DNA from: SHLQ01 sp033344795
Lineage (GTDB): Bacteria; Actinomycetota; Acidimicrobiia; Acidimicrobiales; SHLQ01
Reading direction: 5' to 3'
Length of the DNA stretch: 64,000 bases
NCBI GenBank assembly: GCA_033344795.1
Contig: JAWPMS010000001.1
Location: 1,736,001 to 1,800,000, forward strand
Shown: one piece after another, positions 1-8,664 of the stretch
How the letters are laid out: each line of letters begins with the position of its first letter
Position numbering within the stretch: position 1 is the first letter of the stretch
Position numbers and translations under genes: made by a program
The notes under the pieces: generated by a model
What the model saw: only the letters and a program-made list of their open reading frames with translations
Told to the model about the DNA's origin: nothing
Databases searched by the model: none

Positions 1-1
1 T

Positions 2-214
2 TCCGTCGGGGTGATGGGAGACGAGCGCACCTATGCAGACGCCATCATCATCCGTGCGGTGACCTCTGAAGACGCGATGACGGCCGACTGGGCTCGGTTG
101 CCATACGAATTGTTGGACACGATGTCGAGTCGCATCATCAACGAGGTCGCTGGCGTCAACCGTGTTGCCTACGACATCACGTCCAAGCCGCCCGGCACGA
201 TCGAGTGGGAGTAA
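2..214 (+). CDS. guaA: GMP synthase (glutamine-hydrolysing), C-terminal end, partial
   Basis: Only the last 70 residues are in the window; the gene starts upstream. The visible tail reads VGVMGDERTY near its start, then SEDAMTADWARLP, and ends PPGTIEWE. This is the strongly conserved C-terminal dimerisation domain of GuaA, which amidates XMP to GMP using glutamine and ATP in the cytoplasm. The terminal PPGTIEWE holds residues that contact XMP in known GuaA structures (family knowledge). The stop lies two bases before the next start, so the following gene is probably co-transcribed and coupled. An internal GTG at 11 is not a true start because the reading frame stays open and conserved upstream of it. 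Confidence 0.95.
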   Translation, partial: SVGVMGDERTYADAIIIRAVTSEDAMTADWARLPYELLDTMSSRIINEVAGVNRVAYDITSKPPGTIEWE

Positions 215-216
215 CC

Positions 217-813
217 GTGTCGGAGACCGCTGATCTCGCGGAGCTTGGCCAGGATCCAGCCGAAGACGCGATCGCCGCAATGGCAATCTTCGGTCGCGTG
301 TTGTTGCAGGTCGACGACGAAGATCTCGAGAACGAGACTCCCTGCGAAGGGTGGAACGTTCAGGCCTTGATCAGCCATGTGGTCCTCGGTGACGCCGCCG
401 TGCCGTTGTTGTTCGCTGGAGAGCCGCTCGCAGCCACAATGACGATCGATACCTCGATCCTCGGTCCCAACCCTGTCGCCACGTGGCGTGGTACTGCGCT
501 CGCGGCGATCGAAGCGTTCCGTCTCCCCGGTGCGATGGAACAGATGGTGGACCACCCCGCGGGCCAGCGCCCGGGTTCAGTTGTCGCGCGCTTTCGTCTC
601 GTTGATCTGCTCGGACACGCCTGGGACCTCGCCACCGCGATCGGTGTTGACGTCGAGATTCCGGAAGCGCTCGCCGAAGCGGCCCTCGATTTTTTGTACC
701 CGCTGCTCGACCAACTCAAAGACTCACAGGTCTTCGGTCCTCCGATCGCGCCGCCACCCGACTCGAATGCGACGCTGCGATTCTTGGGGCTCCTCGGCCG
801 CACAGCCTGGTAG
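217..813 (+). CDS. TIGR03086/DinB-like metal-binding protein (mycothiol-dependent maleylpyruvate isomerase-like fold)
   Basis: This 198-aa protein has the actinobacterial TIGR03086 pattern. An N-terminal helix region carries TPCEGWNVQALISHVV, where the His is a likely metal ligand, and a second His lies in LLGHAWDLATAIG. Such proteins share the DinB/MDMPI four-helix fold; their substrates are mostly unknown and some use mycothiol. I chose the GTG at 217 because GGGAG sits five bases upstream; an in-frame GTG at 205 overlaps the end of guaA and has no good ribosome site. The two-base gap to guaA suggests a shared transcript. The family call is firm and the reaction is unknown. Confidence 0.8.
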   Translation: MSETADLAELGQDPAEDAIAAMAIFGRVLLQVDDEDLENETPCEGWNVQALISHVVLGDAAVPLLFAGEPLAATMTIDTSILGPNPVATWRGTALAAIEAFRLPGAMEQMVDHPAGQRPGSVVARFRLVDLLGHAWDLATAIGVDVEIPEALAEAALDFLYPLLDQLKDSQVFGPPIAPPPDSNATLRFLGLLGRTAW

Positions 814-822
814 CTGGGGCCT

Positions 823-3279
823 CTACTCGAGGGTCAGGGTCCAGGCACCTGCAGGGCGCCGGTCGTCGGTCTCGGTCCGGCCAAAGACGTAGACCACGCC
901 GTCGAACTCATCGATCGCCCACAGCTCGGTGAAGCCGTCGGATTGGAGATCGGGTGTGGCCCGTGTGGTCCACTTGTCCTGCCCGAAGTCTTCGCCGGGG
1001 AGTAGCTCCCAAACCGCTCCATCGCGGTCCGAATCACCGTCGACGTCACCAACCGCGATGACCCGGTCGCCGTCGACGACGCCAATCGATCGAGCGATTC
1101 CCGTCGTCCCACGGATTGGCAGATTGTGGATGAAACCCTCTCCGTTGGAGTTGGTCACGACCGCGAAGGGAACGACGTTGCCTTCGAGGGACTTCTCACC
1201 GACGGCGATGATCCGGTCGCCGCCGATCGTGACGCTGTGGAACGTGGAGTCCGGTACGGGAGTGATCAGATCGGACCAGGTATCGCCACGACGTATGAGG
1301 ATCACGGCGGCGTCATCACCATCGATCATCTCGTGGCCCACGGCGACTGCGATCTCACCCTCGACGGCGACGTCACTCAGCACGCCGTCGGCTCCTCGGC
1401 CGACCTCGAACGGAGACCACAGTGGAGTCTCCCAATCCGGATTCGGTTCGACGGTCCACAAACCCATGACCAGGTTGTTCCCGGCACCTCGGCTGCCGAC
1501 GACGATGAATTGTTCGTTTGCGGCGTCACCAGCGGCACCACGCAGGCTTTCTCTCGCCGATGTCTGGAATGAGGCGTCGTTCGCAGGGCGCAGAAGTCCC
1601 GCGCGGTCTCCTAACCACGCAATCCCGTTCGTTCCGCCACCGCCTTGGTTTTCTCCGACCGCGAGCATCTGCTGGCGGTCGATCACGGCGATGTCGAGCA
1701 GCCGCTGATTCGATGAAGACAGGCCCTCGCCGTCGGCGAAATCTGCGCGCAGTCTGATGTCGGTCTCCCCATCGACCGGTCCGATCGTCCACACGACCGA
1801 TCGTTGTTGTGACGCTGCCTCACCGTTGCCCGCTCCGCCCACGATGGTGAGCCCGAATGAGTTCGCCACCGACGCGAAGATGACGCCGTCGGTGCCTTCC
1901 GGTTCTGCGAACGCCGGGCTTTCGAGCGCGGCGAACTGGACATCGCGTTCGATCAGGTCATCGTCGTCCTCGCCGATGTTGACCTCGGGCCCATCGTCGT
2001 CGGAACCCGCGGCCACCTGCCAGGCATACACACTTCCCCCGACTGCGCCGGCAAAAAGCAGGAAGGCCACGACCCATGGCCAGCGTCGGGGCTTTCGCGG
2101 GGCGGGGTCCTGCGCTTCGGGTGTCTGCGGCTCATCGAGGACCGAGGCGGAAGCAGCCACGGTCAACGGAGCGGCTTCGGGTGCATCGTTCGTGGCCACG
2201 GAGACACGTGGCGGAGCGTCGACAAGCGGAGGTTCTTCGGGCGGCGACAGCACCGAGGTGGCGTTCGCTGGCCGAGGCTCTGCAACGGTGATGTCGGAGT
2301 CCGCGGGCGGCTCGATCACGGGGGGTTCCGGCGTGATCGCGACCGTGGGCATCTCGCCAGAGGTCTTCGAGAGTTGGGTTTCGCCAGTATCGATCAGAAT
2401 CGTGGACGTCTCGGCCACGATGGTGCTCGTTTCGGCGCCCACCTCGGTTGGCGTGCGCCCCATCTGAACTTCGACATCGTTGAGCCGAAGCCCAAACGTT
2501 TCGGCGGACTGTGGGCGATCGGCGGGATCTTTCGCGAGGACCTCGTCGAGAAGGTCGGACAGTGGCTGCGGAATGTCGAATTGCGCCAGAGGCGGTGCGG
2601 GATTGTCGAGGATGCGACGGATGATCGTCGCCTTGTTGTCCGCAGCCGCAGAGGTGAAGGGCGCTCGGCCAAGGAGCATCTCATAGAGCGAGATGCCCAG
2701 CTGATAGATGTCACCACGTCCATCGAAGGGTTTGTTGTGAAACACCTCCGGCGGGGTGTAGGCCAACGTTCCGATGATCGACTGCGCTGCCGTCACCTGG
2801 CTCTGGCCGACGAGACGAGCGATACCGAAGTCGCTGAGTTTTGCTCGATCGTCGTCGAGCAGGATGTTCGCGGGCTTCACATCTCGGTGGAGGACGCCGC
2901 TGCGATGGGCAACGTCGAGGGCTGCACAGATTTGCACGCCGATCTCGACCGCATCGGCCCAGTGCAATGCCCCGCCTTCGGTGATGCGATCGCGAACGGA
3001 ACCTCCATCGATGTACTCCAGCGCGGTGTAGTGCTGGCCGTCCGTGGTTTCGCCCGAGTCGTAGACGCCCACGATGTTCGGATGGCCGCTGAGCGCACGA
3101 AGCGACATGCGTTCCCGCTCGAAACGGCGAAGATCATCGGGTTGCGATGTATGCGCGTGCAGAACCTTGATGGCCGCCTGGCGGCCAGTCTCGTCGTCGG
3201 TGGCCAGGTATACCGAAGCAAAGCCTCCGGACCCCAAGAGGTCGGCGATGGTGTAACCCGAGATGTTGGGTTGTGCCAC
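823..3279 (-). CDS. Transmembrane Ser/Thr protein kinase (PknB-like) with extracellular propeller-like sensor
   Basis: The N-terminal 270 residues form a complete Hanks-type kinase: glycine loop LGSGGFASVYLA, lysine in AAIKVLH, catalytic loop HRDVKPANILL and SDFGIARL. A Pro/Ala/Glu-rich linker of about 120 residues follows, then one membrane helix near residues 402-422 and about 390 extracellular residues. That region has recurring AVGE/VVGS/AVGD strands, which suggests a beta-propeller rather than PASTA repeats. It should autophosphorylate and phosphorylate cytoplasmic proteins in response to an external signal that is unknown. I chose the GTG at 3279 because GAGGAG lies six bases upstream; an ATG start 36 bases further out would add 12 residues. 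It lies downstream of the HEAT-repeat gene on the same strand. Confidence 0.9.
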   Translation of the reverse strand: MAQPNISGYTIADLLGSGGFASVYLATDDETGRQAAIKVLHAHTSQPDDLRRFERERMSLRALSGHPNIVGVYDSGETTDGQHYTALEYIDGGSVRDRITEGGALHWADAVEIGVQICAALDVAHRSGVLHRDVKPANILLDDDRAKLSDFGIARLVGQSQVTAAQSIIGTLAYTPPEVFHNKPFDGRGDIYQLGISLYEMLLGRAPFTSAAADNKATIIRRILDNPAPPLAQFDIPQPLSDLLDEVLAKDPADRPQSAETFGLRLNDVEVQMGRTPTEVGAETSTIVAETSTILIDTGETQLSKTSGEMPTVAITPEPPVIEPPADSDITVAEPRPANATSVLSPPEEPPLVDAPPRVSVATNDAPEAAPLTVAASASVLDEPQTPEAQDPAPRKPRRWPWVVAFLLFAGAVGGSVYAWQVAAGSDDDGPEVNIGEDDDDLIERDVQFAALESPAFAEPEGTDGVIFASVANSFGLTIVGGAGNGEAASQQRSVVWTIGPVDGETDIRLRADFADGEGLSSSNQRLLDIAVIDRQQMLAVGENQGGGGTNGIAWLGDRAGLLRPANDASFQTSARESLRGAAGDAANEQFIVVGSRGAGNNLVMGLWTVEPNPDWETPLWSPFEVGRGADGVLSDVAVEGEIAVAVGHEMIDGDDAAVILIRRGDTWSDLITPVPDSTFHSVTIGGDRIIAVGEKSLEGNVVPFAVVTNSNGEGFIHNLPIRGTTGIARSIGVVDGDRVIAVGDVDGDSDRDGAVWELLPGEDFGQDKWTTRATPDLQSDGFTELWAIDEFDGVVYVFGRTETDDRRPAGAWTLTLE

Positions 3280-3390
3280 CACGCGCTCCTCGCCACAAGT
3301 CGTCGAATCGAGCATTGATTCTTGCACGTTTGGCCGCGAACTCTGTGGCGTGCCCCACGTCCGGCGATCCCGTGAGCCGATGCGGGAGCG

Positions 3391-4029
3391 CTAGAGCAGA
3401 TCTTCCGCTGCTTGACGGACTTGTCTGTCGCGGTCCTGAGTGGCGCGTTCGAGAGCTTCGGACACCTCAGGCGTGTCGAACGGTGCCAGCGCAAGCACGG
3501 CGCGGCGCCTGACCGGAGCACGATCGTCGAGTCCGTGGAGAATCGCCGGAAGGCCGGCTTCGTCACCGATCGCGCCCAACGCCGCGATCGCTGCTTCACG
3601 ACAAATCGACACGTCGTGTGAGATGCCGATCGCAACCAGCGCCTCGATCACGTCGGGATCGGGATCCTCACGTTCGCCCAGGCCCCAAGCGGCGGTTTCC
3701 ACAACCAAGTCATCGTCGTCCGCGAGCAGCGGAACAAGCGGGATGTCGCGACGGGTCACGGCGAGTTCGACGGCGCGGCAACGTACGTCGCGATGATCGT
3801 CGCTCAAAGCCGTGGTCAACTGGTGTTCGTCGAGCTCGTCGATTCGGCCCAACGCACCCAGCGCCAGCGACCGCACCGATGCATCGTCATCGGTGAGCGC
3901 GAGGGTCAGTGCGGACACATCGCCTTCGACTTCGGCAAAGATGAGTTCGGAGCGCGTTCGTGCAACGTCATCCCCAACGGGACTGGCCGGGGTGGGACTC
4001 GCTTCGGAGTGTTCTGGACTCTGCGTCAT
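3391..4029 (-). CDS. HEAT-repeat protein
   Basis: A 212-aa soluble protein. From about residue 35 it consists of tandem helical repeats of roughly 30 residues, with motifs such as SVRSLALGALGRI, DVRCRAVELAV, SICREAAIAALGAIG and PVRRRAVLALAPF. This is the bacterial HEAT/PBS-lyase type, usually a protein-protein scaffold. There is no catalytic motif. I chose the ATG at 4029; an upstream TTG would run into the divergent gene. It lies about 110 bases upstream of the kinase gene on the same strand, so it may be a partner or adaptor of that kinase (inference). Confidence 0.75.
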   Translation of the reverse strand: MTQSPEHSEASPTPASPVGDDVARTRSELIFAEVEGDVSALTLALTDDDASVRSLALGALGRIDELDEHQLTTALSDDHRDVRCRAVELAVTRRDIPLVPLLADDDDLVVETAAWGLGEREDPDPDVIEALVAIGISHDVSICREAAIAALGAIGDEAGLPAILHGLDDRAPVRRRAVLALAPFDTPEVSEALERATQDRDRQVRQAAEDLL

Positions 4030-4113
4030 GCGACAGCTTGGCGTTGCGTGATGCTCAAGTCTCGGATCAACTCTCCGATAGGCCCGAACAGGTAACGATT
4101 CTTGGAGCAAGAC

Positions 4114-4788
4114 ATGTCGTACATAGTGGTGTACCAGCGCGAGGATGGCTCGTCTGGGCTAGAGGAGTGCGAAAGTCTCGACGTTGCAGTGGTCGCAGCC
4201 GAGCGCCTCCGCAACGTGGACTCCGTGGAGAACCCACGGATCTTCAAAACCGAAGAGGTCAAGTTCGACTTCCGTCCGTACTACCGCGTCGAGGTTGCTG
4301 ATGGGGACAGCGGGACCAGCGAGCCCGCGCCACCGACGCCTGAACCAGTGGTGGCCAGCGCAACCGCGACCGCAACCACATCGACTGCAACGCCGCTTGC
4401 CAAGAGTGAACCCGCCGCGCCTCCAGCCGCCCCCGACAGCCCCTCGGTGAGTTCGATCGATCCATGGGCGACCGCCGAATCCACCTCGGTTGAAGAGGCC
4501 CCCGCTCCGCCCGCGCCAACGGCCGACGCCGGATCGACGGCGACCGAAGCGATCGACTATTCGAACGACGCGATTCCTGACCTGACGGACGCGCCATCCG
4601 CCCCAACGCCCGAAGCGGTGCCCAGCGCCGAAACCGAGGCCGCTGAAGTGTCGGAGGCCGATTCGTCACGAGGCCTCTTTTCGGCCACGAGTCTTCCGGA
4701 GCCTCCCAAGGATGACGCCGACATTGCAGCGCTCGCCGATGATGTCACCGATGTGGTTCCGCCACGTCGTGGTCTCTTCGGACGGTAG
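4114..4788 (+). CDS. Hypothetical protein with conserved N-terminus and long acidic Pro/Ala-rich tail
   Basis: A 224-aa protein. Residues 1-60 look folded (MSYIVVYQREDGSSG, then RIFKTEEVKFDFRPYYRVEV). The rest is low-complexity, rich in Pro, Ala, Thr, Ser and Glu, and ends in the basic motif PPRRGLFGR. There is no signal peptide or membrane segment. The ATG at 4114 has GGAG six bases upstream. It is divergent from the HEAT gene, with starts 84 bases apart. I do not recognise the family. The disordered tail ending in a short basic motif resembles a tether with a docking peptide (inference). Confidence 0.7.
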   Translation: MSYIVVYQREDGSSGLEECESLDVAVVAAERLRNVDSVENPRIFKTEEVKFDFRPYYRVEVADGDSGTSEPAPPTPEPVVASATATATTSTATPLAKSEPAAPPAAPDSPSVSSIDPWATAESTSVEEAPAPPAPTADAGSTATEAIDYSNDAIPDLTDAPSAPTPEAVPSAETEAAEVSEADSSRGLFSATSLPEPPKDDADIAALADDVTDVVPPRRGLFGR

Positions 4789-4809
4789 GTCACATCCGCA
4801 GATTGTTTC

Positions 4810-5091
4810 TTAGCTGCTGATCGCTTGCTCCAGCAGGAAGCCGACCACCAGGATCATCGATCCGATTAGTCCGGCGACGGCGACGCCAAGAAACACGACG
4901 AGAGCGCCGAGCGAAAAGATCGACGTGAAGCGTCGCAATATCGATGGGTAGGCATCGACTCCATATTCCGCCTGCGCCGGTGGCTGGAATCCGATCCCAA
5001 GCTTTTGCATGATCGATCGCTCGGGTTTTGGCTCCACCGGAAGTTGTGGAGCCGAAGCGGAGTTCTCTTCATGTCGTGCGATGCTGGTCAT
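4810..5091 (-). CDS. Small membrane protein, unknown
   Basis: 93 aa. About 50 soluble residues (including PQLPVEPKPERSIMQKLGIG) precede a long hydrophobic segment near residues 58-88 (FSLGALVVFLGVAVAGLIGS then MILVVGFLLEQ), enough for one long or two short membrane helices. It is convergent with the gene ending at 4788 and divergent from the PDZ-protease gene. I see no family signature. Codon use looks normal and the frame is clean, so I regard it as real. Confidence 0.6.
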   Translation of the reverse strand: MTSIARHEENSASAPQLPVEPKPERSIMQKLGIGFQPPAQAEYGVDAYPSILRRFTSIFSLGALVVFLGVAVAGLIGSMILVVGFLLEQAISS

Positions 5092-5163
5092 GTGAAAACC
5101 GAGATCCCTCGTCGGCGCCCGAAACCACTCACATCCGTGAGCTGTTGGCGAAAGTGATGCCGC

Positions 5164-6543
5164 ATGAGTGATGCGACCGAAGTGAACCCCACAGTACTAG
5201 ACGAAAACGCCACCATCGACGCACCGGTTGTGTCCGATGAGCCCAAAGTCGGTGTGAAGTTCATGGCGTTTTCGATCTTGGTCGGCCTCGCTGCAGGTGT
5301 GGCGTCGTTCGTGATCCGCCTTCCGTACGTAGCGCTCGAACCCGGGAACACCTTCGAGACCGAGGAATACGTCATTGTCGAGGGTGCGGAGGCCTTCGAG
5401 AGTCCGGGCGAGGTGAGCTTCGTCACGGTCACGCAACGTCGCCTGACCCCAATGGACTGGGTCATTTCGAAGCTGCAGGAGTCCGACGACATCTTTCACG
5501 AGGACGAATTGTTGCAGGGCCGGACGTTCGATCAGCAGCGTGAAGAGAACGCGCAGCTGATGTTGACGTCACAGAACTCGGCGATCGCTGCCGCCCTGTC
5601 GGAGCTTGGATTCGACACTGCGGAGCCTGCGGGTGTCGTGGTGATCGACGTCGTCGAGGGTGGCCCGGTCGATGGATCGTTGGCACGCAACGACGTGATC
5701 ACTCGCGTCAACGACATCCCGATCCTCACCCTGGATGAACTCTTTGAAGAGCTTGGTGAACTTGCGCCCGAATCGACCGTTGAGTTGACGGCTGGTCGCC
5801 CCGGAGCCGAGTCGAACGTGGTAGAGGTGACGTTGACCTCCGATACGTCGGCGTTCCTCGGCATCATGCGCGGAACCGACGTCACCGACTCGGGCAACGG
5901 CGCAGCGATCGACGGCGTCGTCGAGGGCGGATCGGTCGACGGCGTGCTCGTGGCCGGAGATCGGATCGTTGGCCTCGATGGCGAGACGATCGATTCTTTC
6001 GAAAGCCTCGTCGCAGCGCTCGCAGAGCGGCGGTCAGGCGAGATGGTCACGATCGAAGCGGTGCGAACCGATGCCGACGGAGCCGAAGAGATCATCTCTG
6101 AGTCGATCACGCTTGGTGTTCGCGCACTCGAGAGTGCTGGCATCGCGCAGGCAGCGACGCAGCTCAGAGATACGGAGCTGCCCTTCGAAGTTGGGTTCTC
6201 GACCGAGGACATCGGCGGTCCATCTGCAGGGCTCGCCTTTACGCTGACAGTTCTCGACGTGTTGACCGCAGGTGATCTGACCGGTGGGGCCAACATCGTC
6301 GTCACCGGCACCATCGACCGCGACGGGAACGTCGGTCCGATCGGGGGCGTGAAGCAGAAGGCCTTTGCTGCCCGAGATGCGGACGCAGACGTCTTCCTCG
6401 TGCCCGAACGGAACCTGGAAGCAGCCCGAGCCGCTGTGGATGATCTGCGGATCGAGCCGGTTGCAACGCTCGATGATGCGCTTGCGATCATCGCTGAGTT
6501 CGGCGGCAATGCCGGGTCGTTGCCGATCAACGGCGAGCTGTAG
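5164..6543 (+). CDS. Membrane-anchored PDZ domain / Lon-type (S16) serine protease, YlbL-like
   Basis: 459 aa. A single N-terminal membrane helix lies near residues 35-57 (FMAFSILVGLAAGVASFVI). PDZ-like segments follow (AGVVVIDVVEGGPVDGSLAR and a second GxVxG module), then a Lon-type proteolytic domain from about residue 320. The catalytic pair is visible: Ser354 in GGPSAG and Lys397 in IGGVKQK. The family is an ATPase-less extracytoplasmic Lon-like protease common in Actinobacteria and Firmicutes. It probably cleaves a cell-envelope substrate; the target is unknown. The second PDZ module (VVEGGSVDGVLVAGDRI) repeats the motif of the first, so the PDZ domain appears duplicated. Confidence 0.9.
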   Translation: MSDATEVNPTVLDENATIDAPVVSDEPKVGVKFMAFSILVGLAAGVASFVIRLPYVALEPGNTFETEEYVIVEGAEAFESPGEVSFVTVTQRRLTPMDWVISKLQESDDIFHEDELLQGRTFDQQREENAQLMLTSQNSAIAAALSELGFDTAEPAGVVVIDVVEGGPVDGSLARNDVITRVNDIPILTLDELFEELGELAPESTVELTAGRPGAESNVVEVTLTSDTSAFLGIMRGTDVTDSGNGAAIDGVVEGGSVDGVLVAGDRIVGLDGETIDSFESLVAALAERRSGEMVTIEAVRTDADGAEEIISESITLGVRALESAGIAQAATQLRDTELPFEVGFSTEDIGGPSAGLAFTLTVLDVLTAGDLTGGANIVVTGTIDRDGNVGPIGGVKQKAFAARDADADVFLVPERNLEAARAAVDDLRIEPVATLDDALAIIAEFGGNAGSLPINGEL

Positions 6544-6624
6544 CACCACATACTGACGCAGCGTGAGCCATCGAGTGGTGGACATCACTGATCCGTGGCG
6601 ACATGCCGCGTACCCTTGGTGGTG

Positions 6625-8643
6625 ATGAGTACGTCAAATTCTGGGTATCTGTCGCCCGATGAGATCACGAACAAGTCCTTCGACTCGAAGCGTCGTGGGG
6701 GTTTCGATCCCGATGCGGTGAAGCGCCACCTCTCGTCTGCTGCCGCGACCGTGCACGGACTGACCGCCGAGCGAGACGCGCTCGCTGATCAGGTCGTGCG
6801 TTTGCAAGATCAGTTGCAAAATGCAGAGGCTCATCCGGTACCGCAAGCCGAGCTCGACGAGGACGCCCTCACCGAACGGCTGGGCCAAGACGCAGCCCGG
6901 GTTCTCGCAGAAGCGCGCGCCGCTGCTGCGGACCGAATTGCCGAGGCCGAATCACAGGCCGACGACATTCGCGCCGCCGCTGAAGAGGTGTATGCCGAAC
7001 GTTCGGTGCTCGCCGATTCCGAGGCCGACAAGATCCGAGCGAGCGCCGAGCAGCTACGCGCCGAACGACTCGAAGAAGCGGAACGGGCAGCCGCTCAAAT
7101 CATTGCTCGGGCCGAGTCCGATGCCGAAGCGCTTCGAGCTGGGGTTGCGGGTGAGCGCCAATCCGCCGATGCGGATGCATCACGCATCGTTCGTGAGGCG
7201 GAGCTGACGCGGCGCCAGATTCTCGAGGATCTGGCACGGCGCCGCTCAGCTGCTCGCAGGCAGATCGAACAGCTCCGCGCAGGCCGTGAACGTTTGCTGG
7301 CTTCACACGAAACCGTCCGGCGGGCGCTCGATGACATCTCGCAGGAACTGACCATCTCCATGTCCGAAGCGCGAGCCGCCGCTGAGACGGCCGGTCACTC
7401 GGTTTCAGACACCACAATCGAGGAGCTCGAAGCCGAGATCGAAACGGCGAGGCTCACCGGGCTGCTCGACACCGGTCCCGTTCCCGTGGTCTCGACTCCG
7501 AAGCGTCCATCGACCGTCGGCACGTCTCGCCCGTACACGGAAGAGGACACCGAGGAAGAGACTGCGGTCGATGACGCGACAACCGATGCGGGTTCTCCCG
7601 GCGAGACCACGAGCAGCGACGAGCCCGCGGCTCAGGACGCTCCCGCGACAGACGCTCCGGCGAAGGATGCAGCGGCCCCCGAGGTTGCCGAGGCCGCCGC
7701 TCCAGCACAGGACATCGGACGTTCAGCCGAGGCCGATGACTCAGACGACGGTTCGGGTGGCACCTCGTCATCTTCTGGCGCCGGTCTCGCCGACGTCGTG
7801 CAGCTCGACTTGGCTCGCAACGATGTCGATACCGCCACCCATCCAGCCACAGGTCGAGACGCATCCTCGGGTCGAGGGAATCCTGCGATGCCCGAAGAGA
7901 CTCCTGGCGAAGCCTCGACCGAGGGGTCTTCCGATTCGAAGCCGCCGCTTCTGGAAGCGGTCGACGCAAGCGAGGCGACTGAGTCGGACGAAGCAACGGA
8001 ATCGAACACCACGACCGAGCCGGAGACCGACAAGATCGCGGACGAAGAGATTGACGATCTGATGGATGACGAGGACTCGGTGGGAGATCTCTTCGCGAGT
8101 CTGAGATCGACACCACCGCCAGCGGCAAAGAAGCCGAAGGCGGCAGCGAAGAAGTCGTCCACCAAGAGCACCGCGAAGAAGTCGACGGCGAAGAAGTCGA
8201 CGGCAAAAAAGACGTCGTCGAAGTCGACTGCGCAGTCCGCAGAGGTTGACGTGGACTCCACCGACGTCGCTCGTCGGCTGAAGCGAGTGTTGGCCGATGA
8301 ACAGAGCCGGGCCATGTCGCAGATCAAGAGCGCGAACGAGATGCCATCGCTCGACGAGCTGCTGGGAGCTCCCGCAGCACACATCGAGGGTTACTGGGTT
8401 GAAATCGTGGCGCAACTCGATGATGTCGTGTCCGATGACGAGCAACTACGGCGCCCCGTGGATGAGCTCGTCGAATCGATTCGGCGGCGCGTCGATGATG
8501 CACTGACTGAGGCTGGGGATGATTCTGAGGGCGCGGTGTCGTCGCTTCGAAGCGTCTACCGCGAGCTGAAGACGCAGCGCATCGCGGTCTGTGCAGATGA
8601 AGTGTGTCGGATGGCCGCGGGGCGATCCGCCGACCGCTCCTGA
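6625..8643 (+). CDS. DivIVA-domain coiled-coil protein with lysine-repeat linker
   Basis: 672 aa. The N-terminus is a DivIVA/Wag31-type membrane-curvature domain (LSPDEITNKSFDSKRRGGFD). A long Ala/Glu/Arg coiled coil follows to about residue 270, then an acidic disordered stretch to about residue 490. Next come tandem AKKSTAKKST units near residues 505-535, and finally a roughly 120-residue helical domain. Family members recruit proteins to poles or septa. The ATG at 6625 is preferred over a GTG ten codons upstream because the conserved N-terminus begins here. The C-terminal domain is not one I recognise. The Lys/Ala repeat resembles histone-H1-like DNA-binding tails. Confidence 0.82.
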   Translation: MSTSNSGYLSPDEITNKSFDSKRRGGFDPDAVKRHLSSAAATVHGLTAERDALADQVVRLQDQLQNAEAHPVPQAELDEDALTERLGQDAARVLAEARAAAADRIAEAESQADDIRAAAEEVYAERSVLADSEADKIRASAEQLRAERLEEAERAAAQIIARAESDAEALRAGVAGERQSADADASRIVREAELTRRQILEDLARRRSAARRQIEQLRAGRERLLASHETVRRALDDISQELTISMSEARAAAETAGHSVSDTTIEELEAEIETARLTGLLDTGPVPVVSTPKRPSTVGTSRPYTEEDTEEETAVDDATTDAGSPGETTSSDEPAAQDAPATDAPAKDAAAPEVAEAAAPAQDIGRSAEADDSDDGSGGTSSSSGAGLADVVQLDLARNDVDTATHPATGRDASSGRGNPAMPEETPGEASTEGSSDSKPPLLEAVDASEATESDEATESNTTTEPETDKIADEEIDDLMDDEDSVGDLFASLRSTPPPAAKKPKAAAKKSSTKSTAKKSTAKKSTAKKTSSKSTAQSAEVDVDSTDVARRLKRVLADEQSRAMSQIKSANEMPSLDELLGAPAAHIEGYWVEIVAQLDDVVSDDEQLRRPVDELVESIRRRVDDALTEAGDDSEGAVSSLRSVYRELKTQRIAVCADEVCRMAAGRSADRS

Positions 8644-8664
8644 GGGCGGTAGCCTCAATCGGGC

